The notes under the pieces: model-generated | Databases searched by the model: none | The model's input: the letters and a program-made list of their open reading frames with translations, nothing else | What the model was told of the DNA's origin: nothing | Part shown: piece by piece, positions 13,241 through 24,976 of the stretch | How the letters are laid out: each line of letters opens with the position of its first letter | How positions within the stretch are numbered: position 1 is the first letter of the stretch | Assembly: GCA_948099385.1 (NCBI GenBank) | Contig: CANUEZ040000113.1 | Coordinates: 8,072,501-8,136,500 of the forward strand | Source: Fasciola hepatica | Taxonomy: Eukaryota; Platyhelminthes; Trematoda; Plagiorchiida; Fasciolidae | Direction of reading: 5' to 3' | Length of the DNA: 64,000 bases | Position numbers and translations under genes: made by a program

Positions 13241-15593
13241 TTGAATATCATAGTCTTACATAGCACTTTTGTTTCGTTGGCGAAGGATATCTTTCCTTAG
13301 AAAGCTCAACCTTAGGAAGTAGCAAAAATATCGAGTGCCAAAAATAGCGCTAAGTGCTATTCAGTACACAGAATGTGATGAGGCCACATTCTCAGAGCAT
13401 CGTAATGGGTGCCCAAATGCAAATACAAGGGTTTGTTGCGAAAATATGATTTCCATGGTGTTTTGGCTCTGTAATATTCAAAAATTGCAGTATGCTCTGA
13501 GGGCGCACGTGCAAAAGTGCTGTCTGAACTGCAGCTAGCAAGGGACTAACCGTATTACAGCGTTCCCGTGAAAATTCTGATTGTTTTCATCTCCGACGAA
13601 ATGATTCGGTCGGGCTTTTGTTGTCGAATATTTGGCAAATTCATCTTGTTATGCATAGGTGAAAAGCACCATGGAGAGTGTGACGGTTAAGATAAATGTT
13701 GGTGCTTTATTGGAGTCAATGAGTCAGCTGTTTTACCAAGGAAAACGTCATTGAAACTCCGGAAAAAGATTCTTAAGGTTCTGCTTCACTTCGTCCCAGT
13801 TATTGCCCTTGAACCCAGAACAATATCCCATGCTTCCTGTTCCTGTGACAAGTTACAACTCACTGACGGAATGTGCGTATATGCCATTTTTAGGGAAGTT
13901 CTGTTGCTAACATTGAACAGTATGACAGTTTTTCCACAGTGCGTCGATAGTTCGTTGAATGTTAATGGACTATCGTTGTACCGCTCAACCCGAATGCAAA
14001 TGTGGTCTACGTTGGAGGGGGTGGCCCACCCTGAGTTCCTATCTTACCACAGTTCGCCTCTGCAGTGGTTTAACGAAACCACGGCCTATAGAACTATAAA
14101 TGGATTGTGTTGTGAGAGAGTTAATAGAAATTCTACACAATAGGTTACTTTTTTGTGATGGCCATGTCGCATGTCTACCGACCTCTATCGTCTTTGACAC
14201 ACCGGCCTCCTCAGGTGAAAAACCCATCTAATCACTTCGGCTGCGAGAATTGCATGCGGCGGGGTGTGCAAACTGATGGGAAAGTAACATTTCCTCTAAA
14301 AAAAATGTCAAACGTCGTACAGATTTCAACTTCTGAAATCGTAAGTATCCCGGGAACCACATTGGTTTCAGTCGCTTTCTTGCATTACTCGTTCATATGA
14401 TTGGATTTCACACATATGGTCTATGTGGATGATATTCAGAAAATCCTAAACGCCGGGTTGGAAGACGATCGCTCTTCCCTTAGTCGTTTTGGTCCTGATT
14501 TTTGTGGAAAACTGGGTGATCAAATAGTGGCTACATATACGGCAAGTCCAAGTGACTTTTAGCGTACATGTCGCCACACTCGCGAAACAGAGTTTCGGAA
14601 AGTCACGGAATATTCGATTTTCCTTTTGTATATGGGTTCTGCGTTTGTCACATCGGCTTTCTAGTTAGTCCTGTTATTGGTTTTATCATTATTTGCTTCT
14701 GTATATACTTTTACCACTCCTACTGTATGCAGACTTTGTCCGGAAATTGATGTGTTTGTTTGCAGTACAGATGTCTTGCATTTACGGTCCCGGAGAACTT
14801 GGTTACTATGTATGTTGTCTAAACCATTTGCGGAAGACGGACATAATCAGGGGACATTAGACCAATTCTCATTCTTCTCATATCGGCAGTTTGAAGCATT
14901 TCACTAATAGACAGGCAAAAACAGCAAAGCTGTTGTGCACGCCGCTGAGTTTTTTGTACAGCGCTGGTCCGCGGCCCCAAAAGCTGCTCACCTTTGATGA
15001 TACTGGTGGGCGCATAGTCCGTTCACTCAGTATCCAACCATCATTTATGTTTACCTTGGTTTTATTCTCCATAAAGCCTACCAACAATATTTTTTATAAT
15101 AACGATAATCCCACTTTAATTGTAAATATTTCTTAAAATACCTTCCAATTTAAAAAACTTTAAACCTATGGACAACTTTTTTCATAAGGCTTACTTTCTA
15201 GCAAACTGAACATTTTTACCATTGATGACATGCAGTCTGACTTCCAAACAGAGCCCATTACCACGATTACTTTTATATGTTTTCTTGTTCCCATTGACCA
15301 TACTCTTGCAGTAACAACCATTTTGCATACTTTCATATTAGGTGTTCATCTTATTTGCTTCTTTTTTTAGTATTACGTAATTGCCTTAACATGTCACAAA
15401 CTTTTGCGTGCGATTGGATTGTTTGTGCACATGATGAGATCAAAGTTGAGTCTGCATAATGAATCATATGATAAGTAATAGTTTATTTGAAGAGTACGAC
15501 ACATTTTTGCGCGCTATGTTGAAAATGTTGATATTCACTTCGTTTTCTAACTCTTTTCCATGTTTTTCAGTGCTGTCAGTTCAGTCGACCTAC
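13237..15593. other. Unassigned sequence, no supported gene
   Basis: A 130-codon frame at 13,751-14,143 (+) and several shorter ones show no domain. Nothing else was recognised before the Helitron fragment. Confidence 0.5.
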
Positions 15594-16165
15594 TTCAGTT
15601 CATCCAAATAATGAACCACGGAAGATTAAACTTAGTTGGTCGTATTCACACAGCGGAAGTAGTCCGACGAGTAACTGCAAATTAAGCTGAGGAAGAACAG
15701 GCATTAGTGAACGAGCGAAAGGGAAAAAGAATGGCTCAAATAATTGTCGAGGAAACGGCAGAGCGACATGCAGCCAGGCTTGGGGATCCGCGGTTGTAAG
15801 CACTGCGACCTCGTCCTGCGGCTTCAGATCTGCTTCGATCTCAACAGAATGAGCACTACATGCCGAGAGTGGCTGAAAAACGTCAACGAGAAACCACAGG
15901 TTGGCGTCAATCACGACTCCGTGCTCAGAAACCACACGATTACAATCGCCTTGCATTCCGGAACAACCCAGCTGATGATTATGGTTTGTGCCGACATGTT
16001 CTTATCGGCACCGTGGCTAAAGCGTGTCCTTATTGCAAGGCTCTGAAATTTAATGGAGAAACGGAAGGAATGTGTTGCGCCGCCGGGAAAATTAAACCGT
16101 CTCAACTTGGAGAACCGCCAGAGCAATTACAAACTTTGCTTGTCGGACATACCGCCGGATCAAAG
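15594..16165 (+). pseudogene. Helitron replication-transposase N-terminal fragment
   Basis: One plus-strand frame runs from about 15,594 to 16,165 with two in-frame TAA stops (near 15,684 and 15,796). It begins with a charged Arg/Ala/Glu-rich stretch (ERHAARLGD type) found at the start of many Helitron proteins. Next is PADDYGLCRHV, then the cysteine block CPYCKALKFNGE followed by GMCCAAGK, then LGEPPEQLQTLL and SKYFPSNI. This order is the zinc-finger region just upstream of the Rep/HUH domain in Helitron transposases. The frame leaves the family after SKYFPSNI, and no HUH or helicase domain follows, so it is an isolated fragment. Cys spacing makes the family call reasonably firm; I cannot run a profile search. 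Confidence 0.7.
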
Positions 16166-17397
16166 TATTTCCCATCTAACATCTACATAATGGTAGACGC
16201 ACGGTCAGCAGACATTGTTAGTCGGAATGCGGTACTGTATTTGATGAGCATTATTAAATAAACAGAAAAAGCGTTCAACCAAGTGCCTCCATTCTCTGAG
16301 TAACATGCAGATCAAACCGTGATCGTGGAGCAGTCTGCAGTGTGATAGTGCGAATGGCGAGTAGATAGGCCTATAACGGGTTGAGCGAAGCTGGTTGGTT
16401 GGTGTGGTCACAGTTCAAGGCCTACGGATCTGCGTGTCTGTGTGTGGGCTGTGTATGTGTAATCATAGGACAGATGCCAGGTCGCCCCGTAGTGGGTTAA
16501 TGTCTAGAGAACAAACATGTGGACACATGAGCGTACGTGCGTACGTAAGTCAGCGTCCAGGAGAATCTGTCGGCGGGATGAACCAGTGGGTACTTGTGTA
16601 TGTAAGCGTGTCTGCATCAATAATCACGGAGCATAAATCGATGGTCTTGCGTGCTCACGTGACGGTGAGTGAGGTCAACTCATCACTAGAGCAGTGTCAT
16701 GTGTGTGTGTGTATGTGTGTATGAGCGGGTGCGTGCATGATGCGGACGTGTGTGCATGCGTGATGTACTGGTGAGAACGTTGGGTGGGGGAAATGGTCAT
16801 CACCGCATTTTTCATAACAGACAACTACGGTACGTGCAGTAGGTATATAAAAATGCGAGTACTCAAGTGCAACGTTTCATCGAAATCCCAAAGCAGTCGG
16901 TGAAGAATCTTTGGAGATTCAAGATTTGGTACAAACGAACATTTTCATTTTCATTTATATAGGTAGCTATAGGTATATATCAAAACATATCTACCCGTAT
17001 GTATGAATCATTGAAAACAACTGTTTGTCTCTGAAAACGTGTTCTGATGTCACGATTAGCATATTCCGGAACCTTTATGTGATTGGAAGCATCAGTGCAA
17101 TTTCCTTCTGTTTCGTATAGGTATATTTTTGTGTTCCGCAGTGGTAACCAAGTTAGTTCGATCTTCCACGTTGAAAGAAAAGAACGTTTTGAATGTTATG
17201 ACATATGTGCAAGGCGGTTCGCTTTCAGGAAGATAACTCCAGCGCCGTCGTGTACCATTACTGAGTTGTTAAGGGAAACAGCATGCTGTAACCATGCGGT
17301 GCCGATTTGAATTTGCGTCGCCACTCACTAATCCGTGGCGAATCGCTATCCGATTCCTCTCCAGTGTACGGGCTTTCCCCAGATCAGTGTGTTCTTT
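16166..17397. other. Unassigned stretch with a GT-rich block (16,415-16,775)
   Basis: From 16,415 to 16,775 the plus strand is enriched in interrupted TG runs, including an uninterrupted TG stretch near 16,700 and tgcatg/tgcgtg units near 16,750. It looks like a decayed microsatellite. No gene is supported on either side. Confidence 0.55.
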
Positions 17398-17411
17398 GGG
17401 GGGGGGGGGGG
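17398..17411 (+). repeat. Poly-G run (14 G)
   Basis: Fourteen G at the left edge of repeat copy B. The matching position of copy A has no such run. Confidence 0.95.
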
Positions 17412-17414
17412 TGC

Positions 17415-18430
17415 ATCGCCGGAGTTTCGACCTTCTAATATTACTAATGAAAACAATAGCAGTAGCTAGATTTCTACTTTGTTTGATTATTTGCGAGAAA
17501 AATTGCGTGGCATTGTCCGCCTGAGAAAACGATGAAAGACAACAGAATTCGCAAAGTGTGAATTTGAAGTTGTGCTTCTTTTGTCCACACGGCGATCATA
17601 TAAAGCTACTTACGCAAATCGAGTAGACCGCTAATGGTATATAAACCAGTTCATCGTAAATAAACAGGTCATGTTGCTCAGTTTATTAGCGTCTTGGATG
17701 AAACTCCCAAGTTGTGGTATCCCATCAGCAGCACGTCACCCGTTATCGCAACGTTTGTTGCCAATTTGTGTGAGTAATAATCCTGTATATTCATTTTGGT
17801 CACCTGAATGTTACAGACTGTAACTGGATTAACCGTTGACGGTTAATGGATTGTGATTGTTCTGATTGCTACTTCTCAGTAGCAACCTACATAGGAAATG
17901 AAAGCTTCACTAATGTGGCAAAACAGGAATACAAGTGAAAATGATGATAGTAGTATGATGATCAGGTTGTGTGAATATAAAAGCCTCAATTTCCATGATA
18001 CATAGTAGCATCTTCCTGCTTACGATTAAGGGTTTTGTGAAGCCGGTGGAAGCCCAACACATCGAAGATATTCAAGTGCAGTGGTCTGGCACTTACTATC
18101 GTCCGTCCATCCTATGGAATGTCCTCTTAACAGTACTTGCTCTATCAAGGTTGATGTAGCTTTCAATATGAGGTATTTATTTACTTAGTAAAGTCGACAT
18201 CACCAATCTGAAAACGGGTTAAACCTGTTTATTGCATTTTGTTCAATAAACCGTATATTGCAACGAAGCTGAAACTTGCACATTATTGGCAGCTGTCATC
18301 TGCCTAACGTTGACTTCACTCTAGCCATCGAATAGATACGATAACCACGTTGGATAGCTATGTCAGAATGCACCGTAACTGCCATTGTCGTGTGCACAGT
18401 CATAACTCGTGTGGACCGTGACTGAAGGAG
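17415..18430 (+). repeat. Interspersed repeat family R1, copy B
   Basis: Second direct copy of the family seen at 10,250-11,420. Shared landmarks include 'ttgcgagaaaaattgcgtgg', a 'tgtccgcctgagaaaacga' block, 'aataaacagg', 'tgattgctacttctcag', 'catcaccaatctgaaaacgg' near 18,200, 'acgttggatagctatg', and 'aatgcaccgtaactgc' with 'gtgcacagtcat' near 18,390. Identity to copy A by eye is roughly 70-80% with small indels, so the copies are old. No conserved open frame. Confidence 0.65.
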
Positions 18431-19332
18431 TCACAGATAGTTATGGCTGGGCATTAGTTAAAGTAAAATGATATAATGTTGGACTGGATGGTAAATTCTA
18501 TTTAAATTCACTCCAAAAACTGGAACGAGTTGTGATAAATTTGTGGTAGAATCACTCCGTCCCCTTGGATCGTGTAGTCTCCGAGATTTTTGATCGAGCA
18601 CATCAATTTGTATTCTGTTAATTATTTATTAATAATAGAATTGCCAGAAAAGCTGCCGTTCACGTACGTTCATCTCGGTATAAAAAAGACAGTGATTAGC
18701 ATACCAATACATGCTATTCGGAGGACTGCAAGGTTCGCGGAGGAATCACTGTCGGAAATCGAGTGCCGTATCAAACGGTGGTTCATGAACTCCTCCAAAT
18801 TGGGGCGAAGGATAACCGAGACGACGGTGAGCATCACGACTAGTTTATAGCCAAAAGTGTTTTTCATATTCAAATGTTTGTTCATGCGGGTATGGCATAC
18901 GCTTGTCCAAGACTCACAAAAACTAGCAAACTGTGATTTTGATCACAAAACTTTTACCCACTGACTTTGTACTGTGTTCTAATTATTCCTTGTTTTACAT
19001 TTCCCAACACATACCGTCAGCAGACAGAAACTCAACGAACAACTGATTCCGAAGAGGGCTAGTAGAAAACTCATCGATTATTTTCTTGCACCTGGTAAAC
19101 TAGTTTTTTAAGGGGAATACAGATTATTATTCCAAATTTGATAACTTTCTTTATTGCCATCATCAACGCTTACGAAACCACAGTGATTCTGCCAACTAGT
19201 TACTCACTCTATTCGACAAATGCAGTTGGTGAGTCACCAAACGGCTTTTATAATAATCCATAGGATAAGCAACAACAATACCTCTACGTGCAGTTGGAGG
19301 TACGCGAACTTGCCACCACTAGCAATGAAGTG
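18431..19332. other. Unassigned spacer before the Ty3/gypsy 5' LTR
   Basis: Short frames only (86 codons at 18,590-18,850), with no recognisable domain. Confidence 0.5.
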
Positions 19333-19336
19333 AGTC

Positions 19337-19645
19337 TGCAGCGACAGTCATCTTCGTTCATGCCTTTAATACGTTTATTGTGTAACTGAGCGCTGACTGC
19401 CAAGTTAGGTTACCATTTGACCGTTGCTCTTGCGCACGCCCTCACGCACACTCTCTCAAATATATGCTAATCACTATCTCTCCCGATCGCCTTCTCGTTC
19501 TCACGGGTCGTGGGGAATACCGTTCTGGTTAATGCATTCGTACAGTGTCGAGTATTAGAGTAACGTGCATGTGGTCCACGTAGCACGAAGGACCGAAGAA
19601 CACGTTTAATAAGGAAATCGCGAGATAAGGTTTAGTGACCTTACA
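19337..19645 (+). repeat. 5' LTR of the Ty3/gypsy element
   Basis: Matches 24,664-24,972 with the same length and scattered substitutions, for example TGCAGCGACAG against TGTAGCGACAG at the start. It ends in TTACA, and ACTGGTGACCCGG follows directly, a plausible primer-binding site for a tRNA 3' end. Internal 'tttaatacgtttattg' may be part of the LTR promoter or poly(A) region. Confidence 0.88.
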
Positions 19646-19969
19646 ACTGGTGACCCGGTCGTGATCTTCAGGTCACGTAAGTTTCCTTGTTTTCTACCGT
19701 CCATGGTCCCGTCTGCAAACGTCTTTGAATGTTTTATTACTTTCTTTTCATGGACTTTTTTCCATTTTCTCAAGTCTTTTTCCCCATTCTTCACTTTCGG
19801 TGTCCGGTTTGTCGTGATGGTTTTTAGATTGATCCGTCTCAGGTATAGTCACGTTTATCGTTGATTTTTTCCTTATTTTTATTCAAAAAACTAATCACTA
19901 AGCTGTATCTACCGAGCGGAAACCTTTTCTAAACACGGCCATTGGGGCAATCACGCTGCGTATACCAGT

Positions 19970-20575
19970 AAGTACGTCTGCTGATCCAGAACTCTGGTTC
20001 ACCCCTGCCGAGTTGGTATTCGAATACTGCCGCCTATCCAGTGATGCTAGTCGGTTCAGGTGGGTGGCAGGCCGCCTCCCACTGGAGGTGACAATGCAAG
20101 TTAGGGACGTAATAATCTCCTCCCGGAGCTAAGAGGGCTTCATTTTCTGCACGACCCCAAAGCAGGACCAACGCATGCAATAACTAAAAAAGGGTTGAGC
20201 TTAGAAGTGGAAAGCCCCCTGAGAGAGCCGACGGTAGGCGAGGACCGGCTCTTAAGAGAACTTTGACTGCAGCTTTTACAGCAAAACTATCCAGTCTTAC
20301 TGAATACAACGCGTAAATACTCGCTGGGGGAAACCGCAGCGACACTTGGTGGCAATATGATACAATACAAACCCTTCTGTCACCCACGGTGCCTACCTCA
20401 CCAACATCTGACGATCTCGCTTCAGTTTTGTCTAGAATTGATTCGAGCCTGCAACGCCCATCAGAGAGTAGAACGGGGTCACAGGAGCGGTACGGCGTAC
20501 ACTCACCTAGGTGCTATAGCCCGTCACAACACAAGCAGCATTATACCCAACGGGGTTGGGCGAACGTTGGGTTAA
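19970..20575 (+). pseudogene. Ty3/gypsy gag (capsid) remnant
   Basis: After a 5' leader, the frame beginning ADPELWF continues with FEYCRLSSDASRFRWV and LPLEVTMQVRDVI, the pattern of the Ty3/gypsy capsid N-terminal domain (Retrotrans_gag), until TAA at 20,130-20,132. Further capsid- and linker-like sequence (SPTSDDLASVLSRID, then Ser/Arg/Gln-rich) continues in a shifted frame to about 20,570. It would have formed the particle shell around element RNA. The start codon cannot be assigned because upstream frames are closed. No zinc knuckle remains before the LINE junction. Confidence 0.65.
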
Positions 20576-20579
20576 CAAT

Positions 20580-23327
20580 GGGCTAAAATGAGTCCTGACA
20601 TGTGACTTGAGAGCTCGCACATAAGTTCGTGAAATTTCATAAGGAATGTAATAATAAGAGTACCACCACTTTTATTAGTATACGTCTGCTTTACGAAAAC
20701 AGCACATTTTGTTTTGGTGAATGCCCTTGTAGCCAGGGGTGCCGTACTGGTTTTCTTTATTCTCCGCTGAAAGGATCCGCTGTTCGGTTTTCCTATGGAC
20801 AAAAATGATTCATCACTCATAGAGATAACTAATGAGCGTGTTACAGTTTATTTTAACTCGGGTGTATTTTCATCTCTCCCTATATATATCCTTGGACGTT
20901 GAGGTAGTCATTTTGTAGTGGTGTTCTTTGTGGGATTCGTGCGGTATTAAGTACTAATATTGATTGATAATGTACCTTTTTAATGCTTTACCATTTTGGG
21001 CAGTTTTTTGGAACGATATGCTACCAGCTGGCAGAAGTATTTCTTAGTAATGCTTGAGAATTACTCAACGAACGTGACGAACTGGAATCGTTCGCAGCAG
21101 CCAGAAGACCTGTGATCATAGCTCTCTCTGAAACCTGGCTGAATGAGGGGGATCAGACGCGGAAGTATCCCTCCCAGGCTACTGTCTCTTTCATTCGGAC
21201 AGAATTCGATCCTTTGGTGGAGGTGGCTTATTGATGTAAATCAGAGATGGGGTCTGGGCACATATTCTTGACCTGTTTGCGGACCCCCAAGGACTTGGTG
21301 AAGCTCTATGGGGCAAAGTGAAACTAGCCATTTGCGGATACGTGGTGCTAGTTACGTTCTATAGTACACCGGCTGCTGAGCTTTTAAATACGTTACATTT
21401 TATGCGGCGCTGGGTGACGGAAGGGCACTGTCTGGTCCTGGGTGACACACATTGATTGGGAGGATAACTGCTACACTGCAGCAGCAGATAATTTCTTCTA
21501 ACACCTACACATGACAGTGTGTGATCTGGCACTTCACCAGCATGTGCATGAGCCTATCCTCTTTTTGAATGAACAGAAATCCATTTAGGACTTAGTTTTT
21601 ACTCCTCGGGCTTCGGATGTTACTTGTATAGATGTACTACCTCCTATTGGGACTATCCATCATGCGGTGCTGAACATACACTGGAGGCGTGGGATTCAAA
21701 TCTCAGACACCCCCACTATAAACCGAATGTTTGGCGCATACCCTTTGATGATATGAGGGCAACAGCTCTAAATATGACCTGGGAGAATGAGGATCCAAAC
21801 AATGTGAATCTGGCCTGGTGTCTTATCCGAGATAGAATCCACCAAATGGCACGGAGGTTTGCCCCACCACACCGCCGACGGCCCCACGCCCAGGGCCCCA
21901 TGGTTTGGCAAGGAGCTCCGATGCTTACTCCGCAGAAGAAACCGAGCTTGGAGATAGTATCGGGAAACAGCAGTGGGTTATGACGCGTACAAACAACTAC
22001 GAACCCAATGCTCTTCCGTGAAGATGGCTAAACCATGCAGATTAGAAGAGGGACTAGCAGCCGAATCTGTGGATCCACTAAAGCGACTATTTGCATATCT
22101 GAAAAGGCGAATAAGAACAAAACCAGGCATACCTGCACTTATGGTAAACAAGAGAGTGGCTAAAGCGGGTGCCCTGGGATGCCACTATGCATTGGTGTTT
22201 ACACGTGATGAACCTTGGTCACCTCGCCCGTCGGTGTCCCAGCCTTCAATCGCGTTCGGTGATATGGAAGTAGATGAAGTTGCGAGGGTTCTAAGATCTA
22301 TTAGGCCATAAAAATCACCCTGACCGGATGGAATCCACCCACTGGTATTATTGCAGCTGGCCGAGATTCTCGCGGGCTCAATCATCAGTTGCCCAACACC
22401 TCACTAGCAACGGGGAAACTCCCGGACTACTGGATTCAAGCAATTGTGGTACCGATGTTAAGGGGCGGGGACAAAGCGGCAACTGTCAGCTATAGATCGG
22501 TAAGCCTTACGTGCTTCGTCTGCAAGGTGATGGAGCCATTTATAACCAGGTGTGTCGAAGAACATCTTGACGATCACAACCTGTTTAGTCCTGCCCAGTG
22601 CGAATTTTGCTGGCCCGAGAACACTGGGCAGAGGCAAAGACTAAAGGATATTCAACAGATGTCGTTTTCGTTGACTTCAGTAAGGCATTTGACAGAATAC
22701 TAAATGGCCGACTCTTCCAGGAGCTCAAACTATTTGGAATAGTTGACCCACTACTAAGTTGGATTGAGGACTTCCTAAGAGGGCGGAAATTTGCGGGTTA
22801 AAGTTTCTGGGACCCTGTCCACGTGGTACCCAGCCTCCGGTGGTGTTCCCCAAAGTTCGGTACTCGGCCCACTGCTGTCCCTGGTCTAAATCAATGACCT
22901 TCAAACCTGCTTGAACTCGCCGTGCCTAATCTTTGCTGATGATCTGAATGTGGCGAGCACTTCGTTCTGACACGGACAAACTGTCCCTGCAGGACAATCT
23001 CGACAGGCTGACGCATTGGTCCAATACATGGGCCCTTTTGATGAACTTAGAAAAGTCTGCGCACATGATCGTAGGTCGAATACAGTCAACTTCAGACCAC
23101 ACTTTCTCTGGCACTCGGCTGAGAACGACAGCCTATGAGCGTGATTTCGGGGTGGTACTGTCGAACAACCTAAAAACGAGATGTCATACGGACAGGGCAT
23201 GTGCCTCAGCACAGAGCATCCTTGAAGCAATCTGTCGTTTCTTCGGAAAACTCTTATAATCCTTTTCCGCTGTTATACATCACACATGTTAGACCTCTGC
23301 TAGAGTGTGGAGCTGCGGCCGCATACA
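20580..23327 (+). mobile_element. CR1-like LINE nested in the Ty3/gypsy element
   Basis: An apurinic endonuclease region spans about 21,090-21,700: SETWLNEG is readable as SLKPG/NLAE fragments, then RSFGGGG, LADPQGLGEALW, GHCLVLGDT and SDVTCIDVLPPIG. A reverse transcriptase region follows at 22,270-23,010: the Pro-Asp-Gly-Ile-His block near 22,325, VSLTCFVCKVME, motif A VDFSKAFDR near 22,670, a decayed Pro-Gln-Gly motif B near 22,850, and motif C LIFADDLN near 22,930. The thumb-like tail ends at about 23,325. Several frameshifts and stops make it inactive. RNase H was not seen. The 5' part (20,580-21,060) reads as untranslated sequence. The junction with integrase at 23,327/23,328 is sharp. 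Confidence 0.8.
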
Positions 23328-24120
23328 GTGACAACCGATCGCGGTCCACATTTTGACGGTGCCTTTGGCAGCCCACTCGCCACGCTCGATTGCGAACACA
23401 TTGAGACGATAACCTACCACTTTCTTGCCACTGGTATGGTTGAGCATTTCCACCGGTAGTTAAAAGCCACCCTTCGCGCAAACAGCAACAAACACTGCCA
23501 TTAGCACTCTTAAGCCTGCGTAATACCGTTAAGGAAGAATCGCGCACAATATCAGCCGTGCTGGGATATGGCTGTACACTTTATCTGCCTGGAGGGTTGG
23601 TAGCCCTCTTGCTAACCGTGACTTTCGACCACGTAGACTACGTTCAGCGCCTTACGCAGCTCATGCGAGTGCTCAAGGACAGCCAGACACGCGAACAGCA
23701 GTCTACAAGCTATGTTCCAGCTGCGACAGAAATCGCTACCCATTTATTCTTTCGCGTTGATCGTGTTCGATCACCGCTACAACTACCATACACCGGCCCG
23801 TTTCTTGTGATAAAACGCGGAGTGAAAACATTTGTCATAGACATCAGCGGGCGACACGACACTGTATCTACTGACCGCCTTTGACCTGCCGTCATAGAGT
23901 GTGAGCCGCCCAGCCAACTTACATCTGCCCGAGCCGCTCAGTCACCTGCACCGAGCGAGCTATTACTCGCACCATCCACAATTACGCCTAGTGAGAACCC
24001 AGAAGTTAGTCCATCAGAATCTTCCACCGTACCCGAAACGCGAAGTAGCCGTTGTGGTCGCCAACTACGAAATCCCGTTCATTTCACTGATTTCGTGACA
24101 ATTTCTACAACTGATTTCTA
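23328..24120 (+). pseudogene. Ty3/gypsy integrase C-terminal half
   Basis: The frame opens at the second catalytic Asp block (VTTDRGPHFD) and continues through a decayed third block near 23,440 (GMVEHFHR, holding the catalytic Glu). It then shifts to the open stretch 23,558-23,884 with DHVDYVQRLTQLMRVLKD, DRVRSPLQLPYTGPF and VIDISGRHDTVSTDRL, the chromo/GPY-F type C-terminus of Ty3/gypsy integrases. A Pro/Ser-rich tail follows and ends with TAG at 24,118-24,120. The first Asp and the zinc-binding domain are gone, replaced by the LINE. Stops and frameshifts make it non-functional. Confidence 0.8.
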
Positions 24121-24663
24121 GCAGTAAATTGCGAAATTCGCCATAGATTTACCAATCAGGAGGCCAGAGGAATTACAATCAGTGGTTGTAATTTCCTTTT
24201 CTTTTGGTCTCATAGCGACTACAGCAGCAGCGAACGTCGTTTGTATGTTTGTTATTATGGCCCAACACCTGCCGGCGCCTTCAGGCTCTATTTCCTTCCA
24301 GTATGCCTCGCTCTCTCTCTCAGTCGGATTCACACGGTCGCATTGGCTTCATCCGTACCCTCGCTGACTCCCATGTACTTTCAAGGCACTAACCTCTCAC
24401 TGGACAACGGGACGACTGATCGGCTTGGCGCTGGAAACGACAACTGGACACCTCTTTGGATGGACCCGACGCGGCATCCTTAGGCTCGCGAGGGTGTGAG
24501 ACCCGTGAGTGATGAAACATCGTTGGACCGACGTACACCGGACTTCGAGAGTGCAGACACCGGTAAACTCACACCAGCAGATATGGGGAGTACCCAGACT
24601 TTCAAAGCTTTCTGCCCACAGCCACGACCAAACCGCACCTCCGTCGAACTTCTAGGAGGCCCC
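24121..24663 (+). other. Ty3/gypsy 3' untranslated region
   Basis: Between the pol stop and the 3' LTR. No third ORF is recognisable. A short purine stretch (ctaggagg) ending just before the LTR is a weak candidate polypurine tract. Confidence 0.5.
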
Positions 24664-24972
24664 TGTAGCGACAGTCATCTTCGTTCATCCTTTTAATACG
24701 TTTATTGTGTAACTGAGCGCTGACTGCCAAGTTAGGTTACCATTTGACCGTTGCTCTTACGCACGCCCTCACGCACACTCTCTCAAATATATGCTAATCA
24801 CTATCTCTCCCGATCGCCTTCTCGTTCTCACGGGTCGTGGGGAATACCGTTCTGGTTAATGCATTCGTACAGTGTCGAGTATTAGAGTAACGTGCATGTA
24901 GTCCACGTAGCACGAAGGACCGAAGAACACGTTTAATAAGGAAATGGCGAGGTAAGGTTTCGCGACTTTATA
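24664..24972 (+). repeat. 3' LTR of the Ty3/gypsy element
   Basis: 309 bp matching 19,337-19,645. It starts TGTAGCGACAG and ends TTATA where the left copy has TTACA. AGTC follows, the right-hand copy of the target-site duplication. Confidence 0.88.
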
Positions 24973-24976
24973 AGTC

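Larger units (their letters stand above)
19337..24972 (+). mobile_element. Ty3/gypsy LTR retrotransposon, disrupted by a nested LINE
   Basis: Two direct terminal repeats of 309 bp (19,337-19,645 and 24,664-24,972) enclose gag remnants on the left and an integrase C-terminal region on the right. Each LTR begins with TG and ends in CA or, in the right copy, TA. The four bases just outside, AGTC at 19,333-19,336 and AGTC at 24,973-24,976, are identical and are read as the target-site duplication, a size usual for Ty3/gypsy. Protease, RT, RNase H and most of integrase are missing: at 20,580-23,327 the interior is occupied by a CR1-like LINE. The host element is therefore old and dead. Confidence 0.88.
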
